From Thermaurantiacus tibetensis (GTDB taxonomy: Bacteria; Pseudomonadota; Alphaproteobacteria; Sphingomonadales; Sphingomonadaceae): a DNA stretch of 64,000 bases. Each line of letters opens with the position of its first letter. Positions within the stretch are counted from its first letter, which is position 1. The translations under genes were made by a program, and so were the position numbers. The notes beneath the pieces are model-generated. The model searched no databases. It saw nothing but the letters and a program-made list of their open reading frames with translations, and was not told the origin of the DNA. Positions 50,587 to 58,214 of the stretch are shown piece after piece. The stretch covers positions 806,001 through 870,000 of the forward strand of contig NZ_JACHTM010000001.1 in assembly GCF_015354055.1 (NCBI RefSeq), given 5' to 3'.

Positions 50587-51357
50587 TCAGGTGATGATCC
50601 CCTCGAACAGCGCGCGGAAGCGCGGGCGCAGATGGGCGAGCAGCGCTGCGGCGATCGCCTCGTCCGAGAGGTCGATCTCGATGCCGCCGTCGGCGAGCCG
50701 GACCCGAATGCCGGCCCGGTCGTGCGCGCCCGCACGCAGCTCCAAGCCCTCGCGCAGGGTCTCGGCAACCCCGGCCAGCACCAGGCGCGTGAGCGGGCTC
50801 CGGCGGGCCTCCTCGAGGTCAGCGCGCAGGTCCTCGAGGGTCTGCGGCCGGTCGGGAAGATCGATCTCCAGCCGGTCCGCGTGCGCGGTGCCGGCAGCCT
50901 CCCCCGTGCGCCTGACGAGCGCGAGGATCATGGCCGCGAGAAGCTCCCGGCTGTCGAGCGCCTCGTGCACCATGCGCCGCACGCTGTCGGAAAAGCGCTC
51001 GAGGAAGTCGGCGCGGAGCGCGAGCATGGCATCCCGTGCGGCGGTCCGCAGGGCCTCCTCGCCGCTCGCGCGCAGACGGCTCGCCTCGTCCCGCGCGCGC
51101 GCCACGAGCCCGGCCGCCTCGGCCTCCGCGTCTGCGCGGATCCGCTCGGCCTCGGCACGGGCTTCCGCCACGCGGGCCTCCGCCTCGCGGCGGCCGGCCT
51201 CGACTCCTCGTTCGCGCAGGTCGGCAATCAGCCGCTCCACCCCGCGCGCGATCTCGGGAACCTCGGGCGGCGGCGACCCCGGCGCCGTGCGGGCCGGTCG
51301 TGCCACGCGCACCCTGTCGTCGAGCGGGTCGTCGGTGCCGGGATCTGCCTCCGCCAC
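50587..51357 (-). CDS. ntpE: V/A-type ATPase subunit E (peripheral stalk)
   Basis: A 256-aa subunit E. Residues about 30-100 form a long charged coiled coil (VAEARAEAERIRADAEAEAA), followed by a globular C-terminal domain with FLERFSDSVRRMVHEAL. GTG 51357 is chosen because GAGGGGG lies just before it, ten bases after ntpK; the longer reading is ntpK shadow. Subunit E links the V1 head to subunit I. The order K-E here is unlike the usual E-first order. Confidence 0.85.
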   Translation of the reverse strand: MAEADPGTDDPLDDRVRVARPARTAPGSPPPEVPEIARGVERLIADLRERGVEAGRREAEARVAEARAEAERIRADAEAEAAGLVARARDEASRLRASGEEALRTAARDAMLALRADFLERFSDSVRRMVHEALDSRELLAAMILALVRRTGEAAGTAHADRLEIDLPDRPQTLEDLRADLEEARRSPLTRLVLAGVAETLREGLELRAGAHDRAGIRVRLADGGIEIDLSDEAIAAALLAHLRPRFRALFEGIIT

Positions 51358-51367
51358 GGCGCCCCCC

Positions 51368-51808
51368 TCAGAGCGTTCCGGCGAGATAGAGGGCGAAGAC
51401 GAACACGAAGACCGCAAAGCCCTCGATGATGGCAGCCGGCGCGAGCGCAAGGCCCAGCACCTCGGGCTTGTCGCGGATGACGGTGATGGCGGAGGCGCAG
51501 GCCTCGCCCTGGCGGACGGCGGAGAGGAACAGCGCAAGCCCCGTGAGCGTGCCGATCGCGAACAGGGCCGGCGCATTCGCGGCCGTCACGGGGCGCGCAA
51601 GGGTGAGCATCGCGACGATGCCGTAGATGGACTGCGACGACGGCAGTGCGGAGACGCCGACGAACCGGCCGTAGCCGCCGTCGCTCTCCAGCATCGCGCC
51701 GATGGCGGCCTGGCCGGCGGTTGCGCAGCCGATGACGGAGCCGATCCCGGCCAGCGCCAGCGGCGCGAACAGGCCGATCCAGCCGAGCACGAGCAGCACT
51801 TCGGTCAT
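51368..51808 (-). CDS. ntpK: V/A-type ATPase subunit K (membrane rotor, proteolipid)
   Basis: A 146-aa four-helix proteolipid. The ion-carrying Glu is E129 in PAAIIEGFAVF. L55, S58, Q59, Y62 (LPSSQSIY) and Q100 (RQGEACASA) match the Enterococcus hirae NtpK sodium ligands L61, T64, Q65, Y68 and Q110, the match made from memory of that sequence. This favours Na+ over H+. ATG 51808 overlaps the ntpI stop (ATGA). Confidence 0.9.
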   Translation of the reverse strand: MTEVLLVLGWIGLFAPLALAGIGSVIGCATAGQAAIGAMLESDGGYGRFVGVSALPSSQSIYGIVAMLTLARPVTAANAPALFAIGTLTGLALFLSAVRQGEACASAITVIRDKPEVLGLALAPAAIIEGFAVFVFVFALYLAGTL

Positions 51809-53583
51809 GAGGGCACCCCGTGGCGGGCAAAGGGCCGGAACGGGCGCCCCTCGCCTGCTTCCGCCCAGCTACCGAACTCGATGTAGTTGAGCCGCAGGCC
51901 GTGGACCGTGCCGCCGACGATGGCGAGCGCGAGGTTGAGCCCATGGCCGGCCAGAAGAACGAGGCTGGCCGCAAGCAGCCCGAAGCCCGGGATGGCCGCG
52001 CGGAGGTCCGCGGCCAGCCCGTTGAAGGCCAGCGCCAGCGACGCGCTGGCAAGCCCGAGCGCGAACAGCCGGAGGTAGGAGAGGACATCCGCGAACAGCC
52101 GCGAGACCCCGGAGAGGGCGGCAAGCCCCGCCCCCAGCCGGCGCAGCAGATCCGCAACCGACCGGACCCGCCTTGGGTCGGAATGGAGAAGCAGCAGGAG
52201 GGTAGCAGCGGCGAGCGACACGAGCGAGACGGCGGCCGGCGCCTCCTGCCACAGGGCGACTGCGCCGGCGAGCAGCAGGAGCCAGCCGACCTGGGCAAGC
52301 GCCTCCGGCCGGCCGCGCAGCGACCAGAAGCGGCCAGCGATCGCAAGGCCCAGGTGGCCGATGCCGATCCAGAGGCTCAACCCGAGCATGGCCCGGAAGT
52401 CGGTGAGCTCGAGAAGCTGGAGCCGCGCGAGCCACGGGGCCGGGGGCGGCAAGCCGAACCAGGAGCCGGCCGCGACCCCCCAGGCCAGGGAAAGACCAAC
52501 GACGGCAAGCAGGAGGGGCCGGAACCGGCGCGCACGGCCGCGACCCAGCCGCCGCCATGCGAAGGCCAGGACCGCCCCGAGCACGAGGGCATAGCCTGCA
52601 TCCGAGACGATGATCGCGAAGAAGAGGGCAAAGCTTAGGAACACCGGAACCGACGGGTCCCAGCCGCGGCTGGGCGGTGCCTGGTAGAAGGTGACGAGGT
52701 CGGCCCCGGCGGCAAACGGCGGCGGCGGGTCGAGCCGGGTGGGCGGCACCTCATCCTCAAGCGGCGGCCGGGCAAGAAGCGCAAGACCGCGCGCGTCGGC
52801 GAGCGCCTCGAGCGCGGGCAGGTCCGCGGCTGCGGTCCAGCCGACCAGCACGAAGACATGCGCATCGGCAAGGGCACGGCGCGCGGCGTCGGCGCGGGCG
52901 TCGGCGTCGGCCGCCTCGGCGAGCGAACGGGCAAGAAGCCCGATCCGCGCGGTGAACGCCTGGCGGGCGAGCCGCGCCTCGTCGAGATCCGCTTCCACCG
53001 TCTCGAGCTCGCGGACGAGGTCGGCCAGCCGCCGCGAACCCACATGGACCCGTGGCGCGGGAACGAGCGACGGATCGGGCTCCTCGGGGCTCACGACCAC
53101 GACGTAGCTCATGGTCGCCGTCCGGCTCACGCAGCGCCACGCAAACCCCTCGCGCGGCATTTCGGCCATCCGCCGGTTGGGGACGATGTAGAACCAGAGC
53201 CGGTTGCCGCCGAGCACCTCCGGGCTATCTGGGAAGGCGAAGTCGCCCCAGTGCGCGACATCGGCAATCCGCGCGGCAAGCGCCTCGCGCCGCTCCTCGA
53301 GCCGGCGAATGGCGCGCGCGTTGGCCACCACGTCGGCCACGAAGGCGGACACATCGAAGCCCGGGTCGCTGGTCCGCTGCCGGCGCCTGCCGGGCGTGCG
53401 CAAGAGGTGCCGGAGCGCCCGACGCGCGGCATCGCCTGCGGGAGCGGCGGGCGCGGGCTCCGCCGGTGCCGGCGCCAGCGGGTCGAGCTCGACGGTGCCA
53501 AGCGCCTGGAGGGCTGCGAGCGTGTCGGCAAGCGCATCCGCCGGCCCGGCCAGGACCACCCGGCGCATCGGCGCGATGCTCAC
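51805..53583 (-). CDS. ntpI: V/A-type ATPase subunit I (membrane stator)
   Basis: A 592-aa subunit I/a. The soluble N-terminal half (about 1-310) is helical; the C-terminal half has seven to eight membrane helices, starting at FLSFALFFAIIVSDAGYALV near residue 317 and including SVADLLRRLGAGLAALSGVSRLFADVLSYLRLFALGLAS-like stretches near 475-515. The R in SYLRLF corresponds to the essential proton/sodium-path Arg. GTG 53583 overlaps the ntpD stop (GTGA). Confidence 0.9.
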   Translation of the reverse strand: MSIAPMRRVVLAGPADALADTLAALQALGTVELDPLAPAPAEPAPAAPAGDAARRALRHLLRTPGRRRQRTSDPGFDVSAFVADVVANARAIRRLEERREALAARIADVAHWGDFAFPDSPEVLGGNRLWFYIVPNRRMAEMPREGFAWRCVSRTATMSYVVVVSPEEPDPSLVPAPRVHVGSRRLADLVRELETVEADLDEARLARQAFTARIGLLARSLAEAADADARADAARRALADAHVFVLVGWTAAADLPALEALADARGLALLARPPLEDEVPPTRLDPPPPFAAGADLVTFYQAPPSRGWDPSVPVFLSFALFFAIIVSDAGYALVLGAVLAFAWRRLGRGRARRFRPLLLAVVGLSLAWGVAAGSWFGLPPPAPWLARLQLLELTDFRAMLGLSLWIGIGHLGLAIAGRFWSLRGRPEALAQVGWLLLLAGAVALWQEAPAAVSLVSLAAATLLLLLHSDPRRVRSVADLLRRLGAGLAALSGVSRLFADVLSYLRLFALGLASASLALAFNGLAADLRAAIPGFGLLAASLVLLAGHGLNLALAIVGGTVHGLRLNYIEFGSWAEAGEGRPFRPFARHGVPS

Positions 53584-54206
53584 GCGCGGCCCCCGTCAGG
53601 CGCACCAGGCCGACGCAGCGCGGCCCGCCGCGCCTTGGCGAGGCGTGCCGTCACCACGGCGGCCCGCCGTCTGTCGGCCAGCGCGAGCGCGACGCGCCGG
53701 ATCTCGGCCACGTGCTCCGGGATCAGCACCTTCTCGACGACGTTGAGGCGGCGGGCCGCCTGTTTCGTGGCAGCCTCGAGACGGTCGTGCGTGACCCGCG
53801 CCGCAGCAAGGGTGACCCGCTCGGCGAGCGCGTCGGCCAGCGCGCGGTCCAACGCCGCGATCACCGGCGGGTCGGAGAGGCGCCCGGCCTGCACCGGGGT
53901 GACGCGAAGCCCCTCGGCCGCCACCGTGGCCACCCCGGCGACCGGCGGCCCCGCGGTTCCGGCAAGCGTTGCAGAAAGTCGGCCGGCAAGATCCCCCTCC
54001 TGTCCCTCGAGCATCGGAAAGGCCGTGCCGAGTCGGCGCAGCGTCGCCTCGTGGCCGGCGGCGAGCGCCGCGACCCGCCGCGCAGCGAAGGCGCGGGCGG
54101 CAAGGAGCGTGCGGTGCTTGAGGTCGAGCGCCGGCAGGACCTTTCGATAGGCCTCGAGTGCGCGCCGAGCCACGGCGAGGGCTGCGCGGTTGGCCGGAAG
54201 ACGCAT
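53580..54206 (-). CDS. ntpD: V/A-type ATPase subunit D (central rotor shaft)
   Basis: A 208-aa subunit D, the coiled-coil shaft turned by the head. It starts MRLPANRAALAVARRALEAY and ends with RRLNVVEKVLIPEHVAEIRR followed by a basic tail; the NALE/NVVE-type block near residue 155 is the family signature. ATG 54206 overlaps the ntpB stop by one base (TGATG); the longer reading is ntpB shadow. Confidence 0.88.
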   Translation of the reverse strand: MRLPANRAALAVARRALEAYRKVLPALDLKHRTLLAARAFAARRVAALAAGHEATLRRLGTAFPMLEGQEGDLAGRLSATLAGTAGPPVAGVATVAAEGLRVTPVQAGRLSDPPVIAALDRALADALAERVTLAAARVTHDRLEAATKQAARRLNVVEKVLIPEHVAEIRRVALALADRRRAAVVTARLAKARRAALRRPGAPDGGRA

Positions 54207-55642
54207 CAGCACTGCCTTTCCGCCACGGCGCGCGGCCAGTAGGTCTCGACCAGGCTTCGTCTGATGGCCAGTTCCTCGGGCGCAAAGCACTCGGCGAGCG
54301 TCTGCCAGCAGAGGTCGAGCGCGCGCTCGAGCGGGCACGCCACGCGGATGTCCATGAACCGCGCGCGGAACAGCCGGTCGAACGCGAGAAGCCGTAAGTC
54401 ATGGTCGGAGAGCTCGAAGGCCATCGCCTGCTTCTGGCGGGCATCCTGGGCGGCGGCGTAAAGCCCGATCATCAGGTTGGTGACGGGCCCGTGATCCTCC
54501 CTCGTCTCCCGGCCGATGACGTGCTGCTTCAGCCGCGAAAGCGAACCGAACGGATCGATCATGCCATCGTGGAGGGAGATCTGCCCCTCGGTGATGTAGC
54601 CCGTGTTGTCGGGGCTCGGGTGGGTCACGTCGTTGCCCGGCATGGTGCACACGGTCACGATGGTGACCGAGCCGCCGTCCCGGAACAGGCAGGCGCGCTC
54701 GTAGCGGCGGGCAAGCTCGGAGTAGAGGTCGCCGAGGTAGCCGCGGTTGGCCGGCACCCGGTCCTGCGCCAGCCCCACTTCGGTCAGGGCATCGGCAAAC
54801 GCGGTCATGTCGGTCATGAGCACCAGCACCCGCTTCTTCTGCTCGACGGCGAAGCGCTCGGCGACGGCCAGCGCGAGGTCGGGCAGGAGCAGCCGCTCGA
54901 CCACCGGGTCGGAGGCGAGGTTGACGAACATGATGGTACGGCCCGCCTGGCCGGACTGCTCGAAGCTCTCGCGGGCGGCAAGGAAGTCGTCGAACATCAT
55001 CGCGATGCCAGCGAAGACCACGATGTCCGCATCGGCCTGCGCGCCGATGCGAAGCAGCAGGGCCTCGTAAGGCTCGCCAGCGACCGAGAAGATCGGGATC
55101 TTCTGGCTTTCGACCAGGCAGTTGAAGAGGTCGATCATGGGAATGGCGGTGCGGATCAGCCGGTGCCCGAGTTCCCTCCTCACCGGGTTGGCCGGCGCCC
55201 CAAGTACCGGAATCGAGGGCTCGAGGTCGAGCGGCGGGCCGCCATCGATGAGCCGCCCCAGCCCGTCGAAGACGCGGCCCAGCGCATGCGGGGTGTAGAG
55301 CACCTCGGGCGGGGTGGCGAGGAAGCTGACGGCCGCTGCCGTCGAGAGGCCCGCGGCGCTGTCGAAGAGCTGGAGATGGACGAGGGGGCCGTCGATGCGG
55401 ACGATGCGGGCGAGCGCGCGGCGCTCCCGGCTTCCGGAGGAGTGCCCGTCGAGCACGAGGGCGAGGTCGTGGAGTCGGGGCGCATGAGCCCCCGCCTCCG
55501 CACCCGGCCCCTCGACGACGAGCGTGTCGCCGACGATCGCGGCGATCTTCCGGAACCGGAGCAGACCGGCCACCGAACCGGCTGCTGCCTCCGCTGCCAG
55601 GTGGGAGCGCGCGCCCATCTTGGTCACGGGAGCGGCCGTCAC
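54206..55642 (-). CDS. ntpB: V/A-type ATPase subunit B (non-catalytic)
   Basis: A 478-aa subunit B. It has GRVFDGLGRLIDGG near residue 120, IPMIDLFNCLVESQKIPIFS near 165, VFAGIAMMFDDF near 205 and the hallmark MPGNDVTHPSPDNTGYITEG near 330; no standard P-loop, as expected for B. GTG 55642 overlaps the tonB stop (GTGA), which ties the ATPase operon to the TonB genes. It is the first ATPase gene of the block, a position usually held by E or I. Confidence 0.94.
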   Translation of the reverse strand: MTAAPVTKMGARSHLAAEAAAGSVAGLLRFRKIAAIVGDTLVVEGPGAEAGAHAPRLHDLALVLDGHSSGSRERRALARIVRIDGPLVHLQLFDSAAGLSTAAAVSFLATPPEVLYTPHALGRVFDGLGRLIDGGPPLDLEPSIPVLGAPANPVRRELGHRLIRTAIPMIDLFNCLVESQKIPIFSVAGEPYEALLLRIGAQADADIVVFAGIAMMFDDFLAARESFEQSGQAGRTIMFVNLASDPVVERLLLPDLALAVAERFAVEQKKRVLVLMTDMTAFADALTEVGLAQDRVPANRGYLGDLYSELARRYERACLFRDGGSVTIVTVCTMPGNDVTHPSPDNTGYITEGQISLHDGMIDPFGSLSRLKQHVIGRETREDHGPVTNLMIGLYAAAQDARQKQAMAFELSDHDLRLLAFDRLFRARFMDIRVACPLERALDLCWQTLAECFAPEELAIRRSLVETYWPRAVAERQC

Positions 55643-56391
55643 TCGACCAGCATGAAGCGGATGGCGGCGCTGAAGCTCAGCGTCGGCTCCGTGTAGCCGT
55701 CGGGCAGCCGCCCGAAGTTCGGCACGCCGTTGGTCGCCTTCAGGATCGCCTCGTCGAGTGGCTCGTGGCCAGTGCCCTCGGCCACCCGCACGCGGACGAG
55801 CCGGCCGCGGCGATCGACCGTGAGCACCAGCACCGCCCGTCCTTCAAGCTGGTTCCGGAGCGCCGACGGCGGGTAGACGATGCGTTCGTGGATGAGCCCG
55901 ACGGCCCGGTTGGCATAGGCCTTGAGCTCGGCGGGGGCGATCGGCGGAGCCGCGGGCGGAGTCGGCGGCGCCGGGGGCACCTCCGGTTCCACGACGGGCG
56001 GGGCCGGCAGCCCCCCGCCACCCTCGCCGATAGCGCTGGACAGCGGAGCGCCCTCTGGCGCGGGGGGCGGCGGAGCGGTCGGCGTGATGGGCGGCGCATC
56101 GGCCGCCCGCTCGGTGCGCGAGGGCTGGGCCACCTGGTCGGGCGGCAGGCCGGGGGGCAGCGGAGGCGGCGGAGCCGTCTCGATCCGCCCGCCGGGCGGG
56201 CCGAGCCGCACGTCGATTCGCGTCTCGGTCTCGGCAGCCTCGGCCAGCGCCCGCGCCCGCTCCCAGGCAGCATAGGTTTCGGCAAGTCCGAGGTGCGCGC
56301 CAAGCGCGACGGCGAGCGCCGCCCCCCACGCGCGACTCGTCAGCGTCTCGAGCTCGACGTCGCCAAGGGCGCTTTCGACCGTCCGGCTCAT
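55639..56391 (-). CDS. tonB: TonB-family energy transducer
   Basis: A 250-aa TonB protein. An N-terminal membrane anchor (about 24-45) is followed by a Pro-rich periplasmic spacer (residues 65-155, PPPPLPPGLPP repeats) and a C-terminal TonB domain from about 165 (IHERIVYPPSALRNQLEGRA, VDRRGRLVRVRVAEGTGHEPLDEAIL). It passes energy from ExbBD to outer-membrane receptors. ATG 56391 overlaps the exbD stop, and its own TGA overlaps the ntpB GTG. Confidence 0.9.
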   Translation of the reverse strand: MSRTVESALGDVELETLTSRAWGAALAVALGAHLGLAETYAAWERARALAEAAETETRIDVRLGPPGGRIETAPPPPLPPGLPPDQVAQPSRTERAADAPPITPTAPPPPAPEGAPLSSAIGEGGGGLPAPPVVEPEVPPAPPTPPAAPPIAPAELKAYANRAVGLIHERIVYPPSALRNQLEGRAVLVLTVDRRGRLVRVRVAEGTGHEPLDEAILKATNGVPNFGRLPDGYTEPTLSFSAAIRFMLVE

Positions 56392-56804
56392 GGGGTCTCC
56401 ACCAGCCCCGCGCCCTTAGTCAGCAGCACCACGTAGCCGGCGCCCGCCTCGCGAAGCTTCTCCAGCACTTCGATGACGACATTGGCCTCGGTCGCGCCGT
56501 CCGCCTTCACCTGAACGAGCGCCGCCGGGTTCTCCTGCAGGAGGGCGCGGATGGTGCGGATCATCTCGGGGTGGCTCAGCACCCGGCCATTGAGGCCCAC
56601 GAGCCCATCGGCGCGGACGAGGATCACCGCCTCGCGTTCGTCGCCGAAGATCCGGCTTGCCGAGGCCGGCGGGGTCACCGGGAAGGCGTCGGTCGCCCGG
56701 AAGGTGCCCGCCAGCATGAAGAAAACGAGCAGGATGAAGACCATGTCGATGAGCGGCGTGAGGTCGATGAGCGCTTCCTTGGGCCGCTCGGGGCGGAACC
56801 TCAT
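56388..56804 (-). CDS. exbD: ExbD/TolR-type protein (second copy)
   Basis: A 138-aa ExbD. The single membrane helix carries the channel Asp in LTPLIDMVFILLVFFMLAGT near residue 20. The periplasmic domain follows with VILVRADGLVGLNGR and VQVKADGATEANVVIEVLE. ATG 56804 overlaps the stop of the first exbD copy (ATGA). Two different ExbD proteins in one operon suggest a heterodimeric channel with ExbB. Confidence 0.9.
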   Translation of the reverse strand: MRFRPERPKEALIDLTPLIDMVFILLVFFMLAGTFRATDAFPVTPPASASRIFGDEREAVILVRADGLVGLNGRVLSHPEMIRTIRALLQENPAALVQVKADGATEANVVIEVLEKLREAGAGYVVLLTKGAGLVETP

Positions 56805-57211
56805 CGCCCGGCCTCCCGGTGGCGCGAGAAGGAGAGCTGCCGGGCGCCGCCTGCGCGCGCATCGTCATGGGCGCTCACCGTCTCCTGCAGCGTGGTACCG
56901 GGCGCCGGGCGGATGAGGAAGACGCGGTTGGGGTCGATCCGGGTGATGGCAGCAACCGCCTCCGCAAGCGCCGCGCGCGGATAGGGCCGGCCGTCGACGC
57001 GGATCGACCCGGGCTCCAGCAGCTCGATGACGACGGCCCCTTCGGCCGTGCGCGCCACCTCCCGGTCCTCCGGCGAGTCCACCCCGATCAGCCGGAACCG
57101 CGCCAGGTTGGTCGCCAGCATGAAGAAGACGAGGAGAATGAAGACCATGTCGATGAGCGGGGTGATGTTGAGGGCACCTCCGCCAAGCCTGTGCCGTACC
57201 CTCAGGCGCAT
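56801..57211 (-). CDS. exbD: ExbD/TolR-type protein (first copy)
   Basis: A 136-aa ExbD. The channel Asp lies in ITPLIDMVFILLVFFMLATN near residue 20, as in the second copy, but the periplasmic part differs (IDPNRVFLIRPAPGTTLQE). ATG 57211 gives MRLRVRHRLGGGALNITPL, a normal basic cytoplasmic start. It lies 31 bases after exbB and overlaps the next exbD. Confidence 0.88.
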   Translation of the reverse strand: MRLRVRHRLGGGALNITPLIDMVFILLVFFMLATNLARFRLIGVDSPEDREVARTAEGAVVIELLEPGSIRVDGRPYPRAALAEAVAAITRIDPNRVFLIRPAPGTTLQETVSAHDDARAGGARQLSFSRHREAGR

Positions 57212-57242
57212 CGGCGCGACCCCTGCGTCCGGCTTCCGCCCC

Positions 57243-58001
57243 TCACTCGGCGGCCTGGAGTTCGGCCAGCGGCCGTTCCGGGTCCTCCCGCAGGCCGAAC
57301 CTGCGGTAGAGGTCGACCGTGAAGACCCGGGTTGCTGCATCTTCCGCGCGCCGCCCCACCTGGTCGACGGTGCGCTGGAACAGGCCGTAGCAGGTGGCCG
57401 CCGGAATGGCGATGACGAGCCCGATGACGGTGGTGAGCAGCGCCTCCCAGATGCCGCTCGAGAGGATGGCGGGGTCGACGCGGTCGCCGGCCCTGGCCAG
57501 CTGCTGGAACGCACCGACGAGCCCGGTGACAGTGCCAAGCAGCCCGAGGAGCGGGCTGATGGTCGCGATCAGGCCGAGCTGCGGCAGCCCCCGCTCGAGC
57601 GAGTCGAGCTGCGCCTGGGCGATCCGTTCCACTTCCTCGCGCACCGTCGCATCGGCCGCACCCGTTGCGCGGCCGGCAGCAGCGGCCTTCATGACGGCCG
57701 CGACCGGGCCCGTCTCCCTGGCGAGCGCCGCATCCGCCCCGGCAAAGTCGCCGCCGTGCATCATCCGCGCGACCGGGTCGACGAAGCCGTGAGACCACGC
57801 CCGGGCCCGCACGAACTGGACGAGCTTCGCCACGATGATGGCGAGCGCGATGACCGAGAGGGCCAGCTGCACGGGCACCACCGGGCCGCCGAGCTCGATA
57901 AGGCGGGCAATGCCGCCGAGCGGGCCCGAAGCGCCATCCTCTGCCGCCGTGGCAGCAGTTGCCCAGCCAGCAACAAGCGCTGCCCCGGCCAGCTTTTCCA
58001 T
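57243..58001 (-). CDS. exbB: ExbB/MotA/TolQ-type channel protein
   Basis: A 252-aa ExbB. A signal-like N-terminus (LAGAALVAGWATAATAAEDG) precedes three membrane segments: about 37-60 (VVPVQLALSVIALAIIVAKL), 145-165 and 180-205. The conserved LGLIATISPLLGLLGTVTGLVGAF block near residue 140 lines the channel. It uses the proton or sodium gradient to drive TonB. ATG 58001 has GGGGG upstream; an in-frame ATG at 58022 with GAGG is also possible. It is the first gene of the exb-tonB-ntp block. Confidence 0.88.
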   Translation of the reverse strand: MEKLAGAALVAGWATAATAAEDGASGPLGGIARLIELGGPVVPVQLALSVIALAIIVAKLVQFVRARAWSHGFVDPVARMMHGGDFAGADAALARETGPVAAVMKAAAAGRATGAADATVREEVERIAQAQLDSLERGLPQLGLIATISPLLGLLGTVTGLVGAFQQLARAGDRVDPAILSSGIWEALLTTVIGLVIAIPAATCYGLFQRTVDQVGRRAEDAATRVFTVDLYRRFGLREDPERPLAELQAAE

Positions 58002-58214
58002 GCCACACCCCCGACCGTTCATGCCGTTCGCCTCGGCAACAGTTATGGAAAAGCCATGTGACACTGTGGTGACGCCTTGACCGGTGGCGCGGGTCTTCGG
58101 CCAGGCCGTCCGCGGCCCCGCGTGTCGCCTTGCTCCGGCATTGACCGGAGGCGGGGTCTTCGGCCAGCGTGGCGTTGAGGGAAGACGCGAGGAAACGGGG
58201 AGGAGCGGGGCCCG
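58002..58214. promoter_or_regulatory. exbB - crbS divergent region with a duplicated 27-28-base element
   Basis: 213 bases between exbB and the sensor kinase gene. TTGACCGGTGGCGCGGGTCTTCGGCCAG (28 bases in two parts: TTGACCGG, then GGCGCGGGTCTTCGGCCAG) at 58077-58104 recurs with one substitution and one missing base at 58141-58167. The two copies are in direct orientation, 64 bases apart, on the kinase side. They may be duplicated operators or a promoter duplication. No supported open frame is seen. Confidence 0.5.

Noticed and set aside
58077-58167. CRISPR array
   Set aside because: Only two copies, no uniform spacers and no cas genes.
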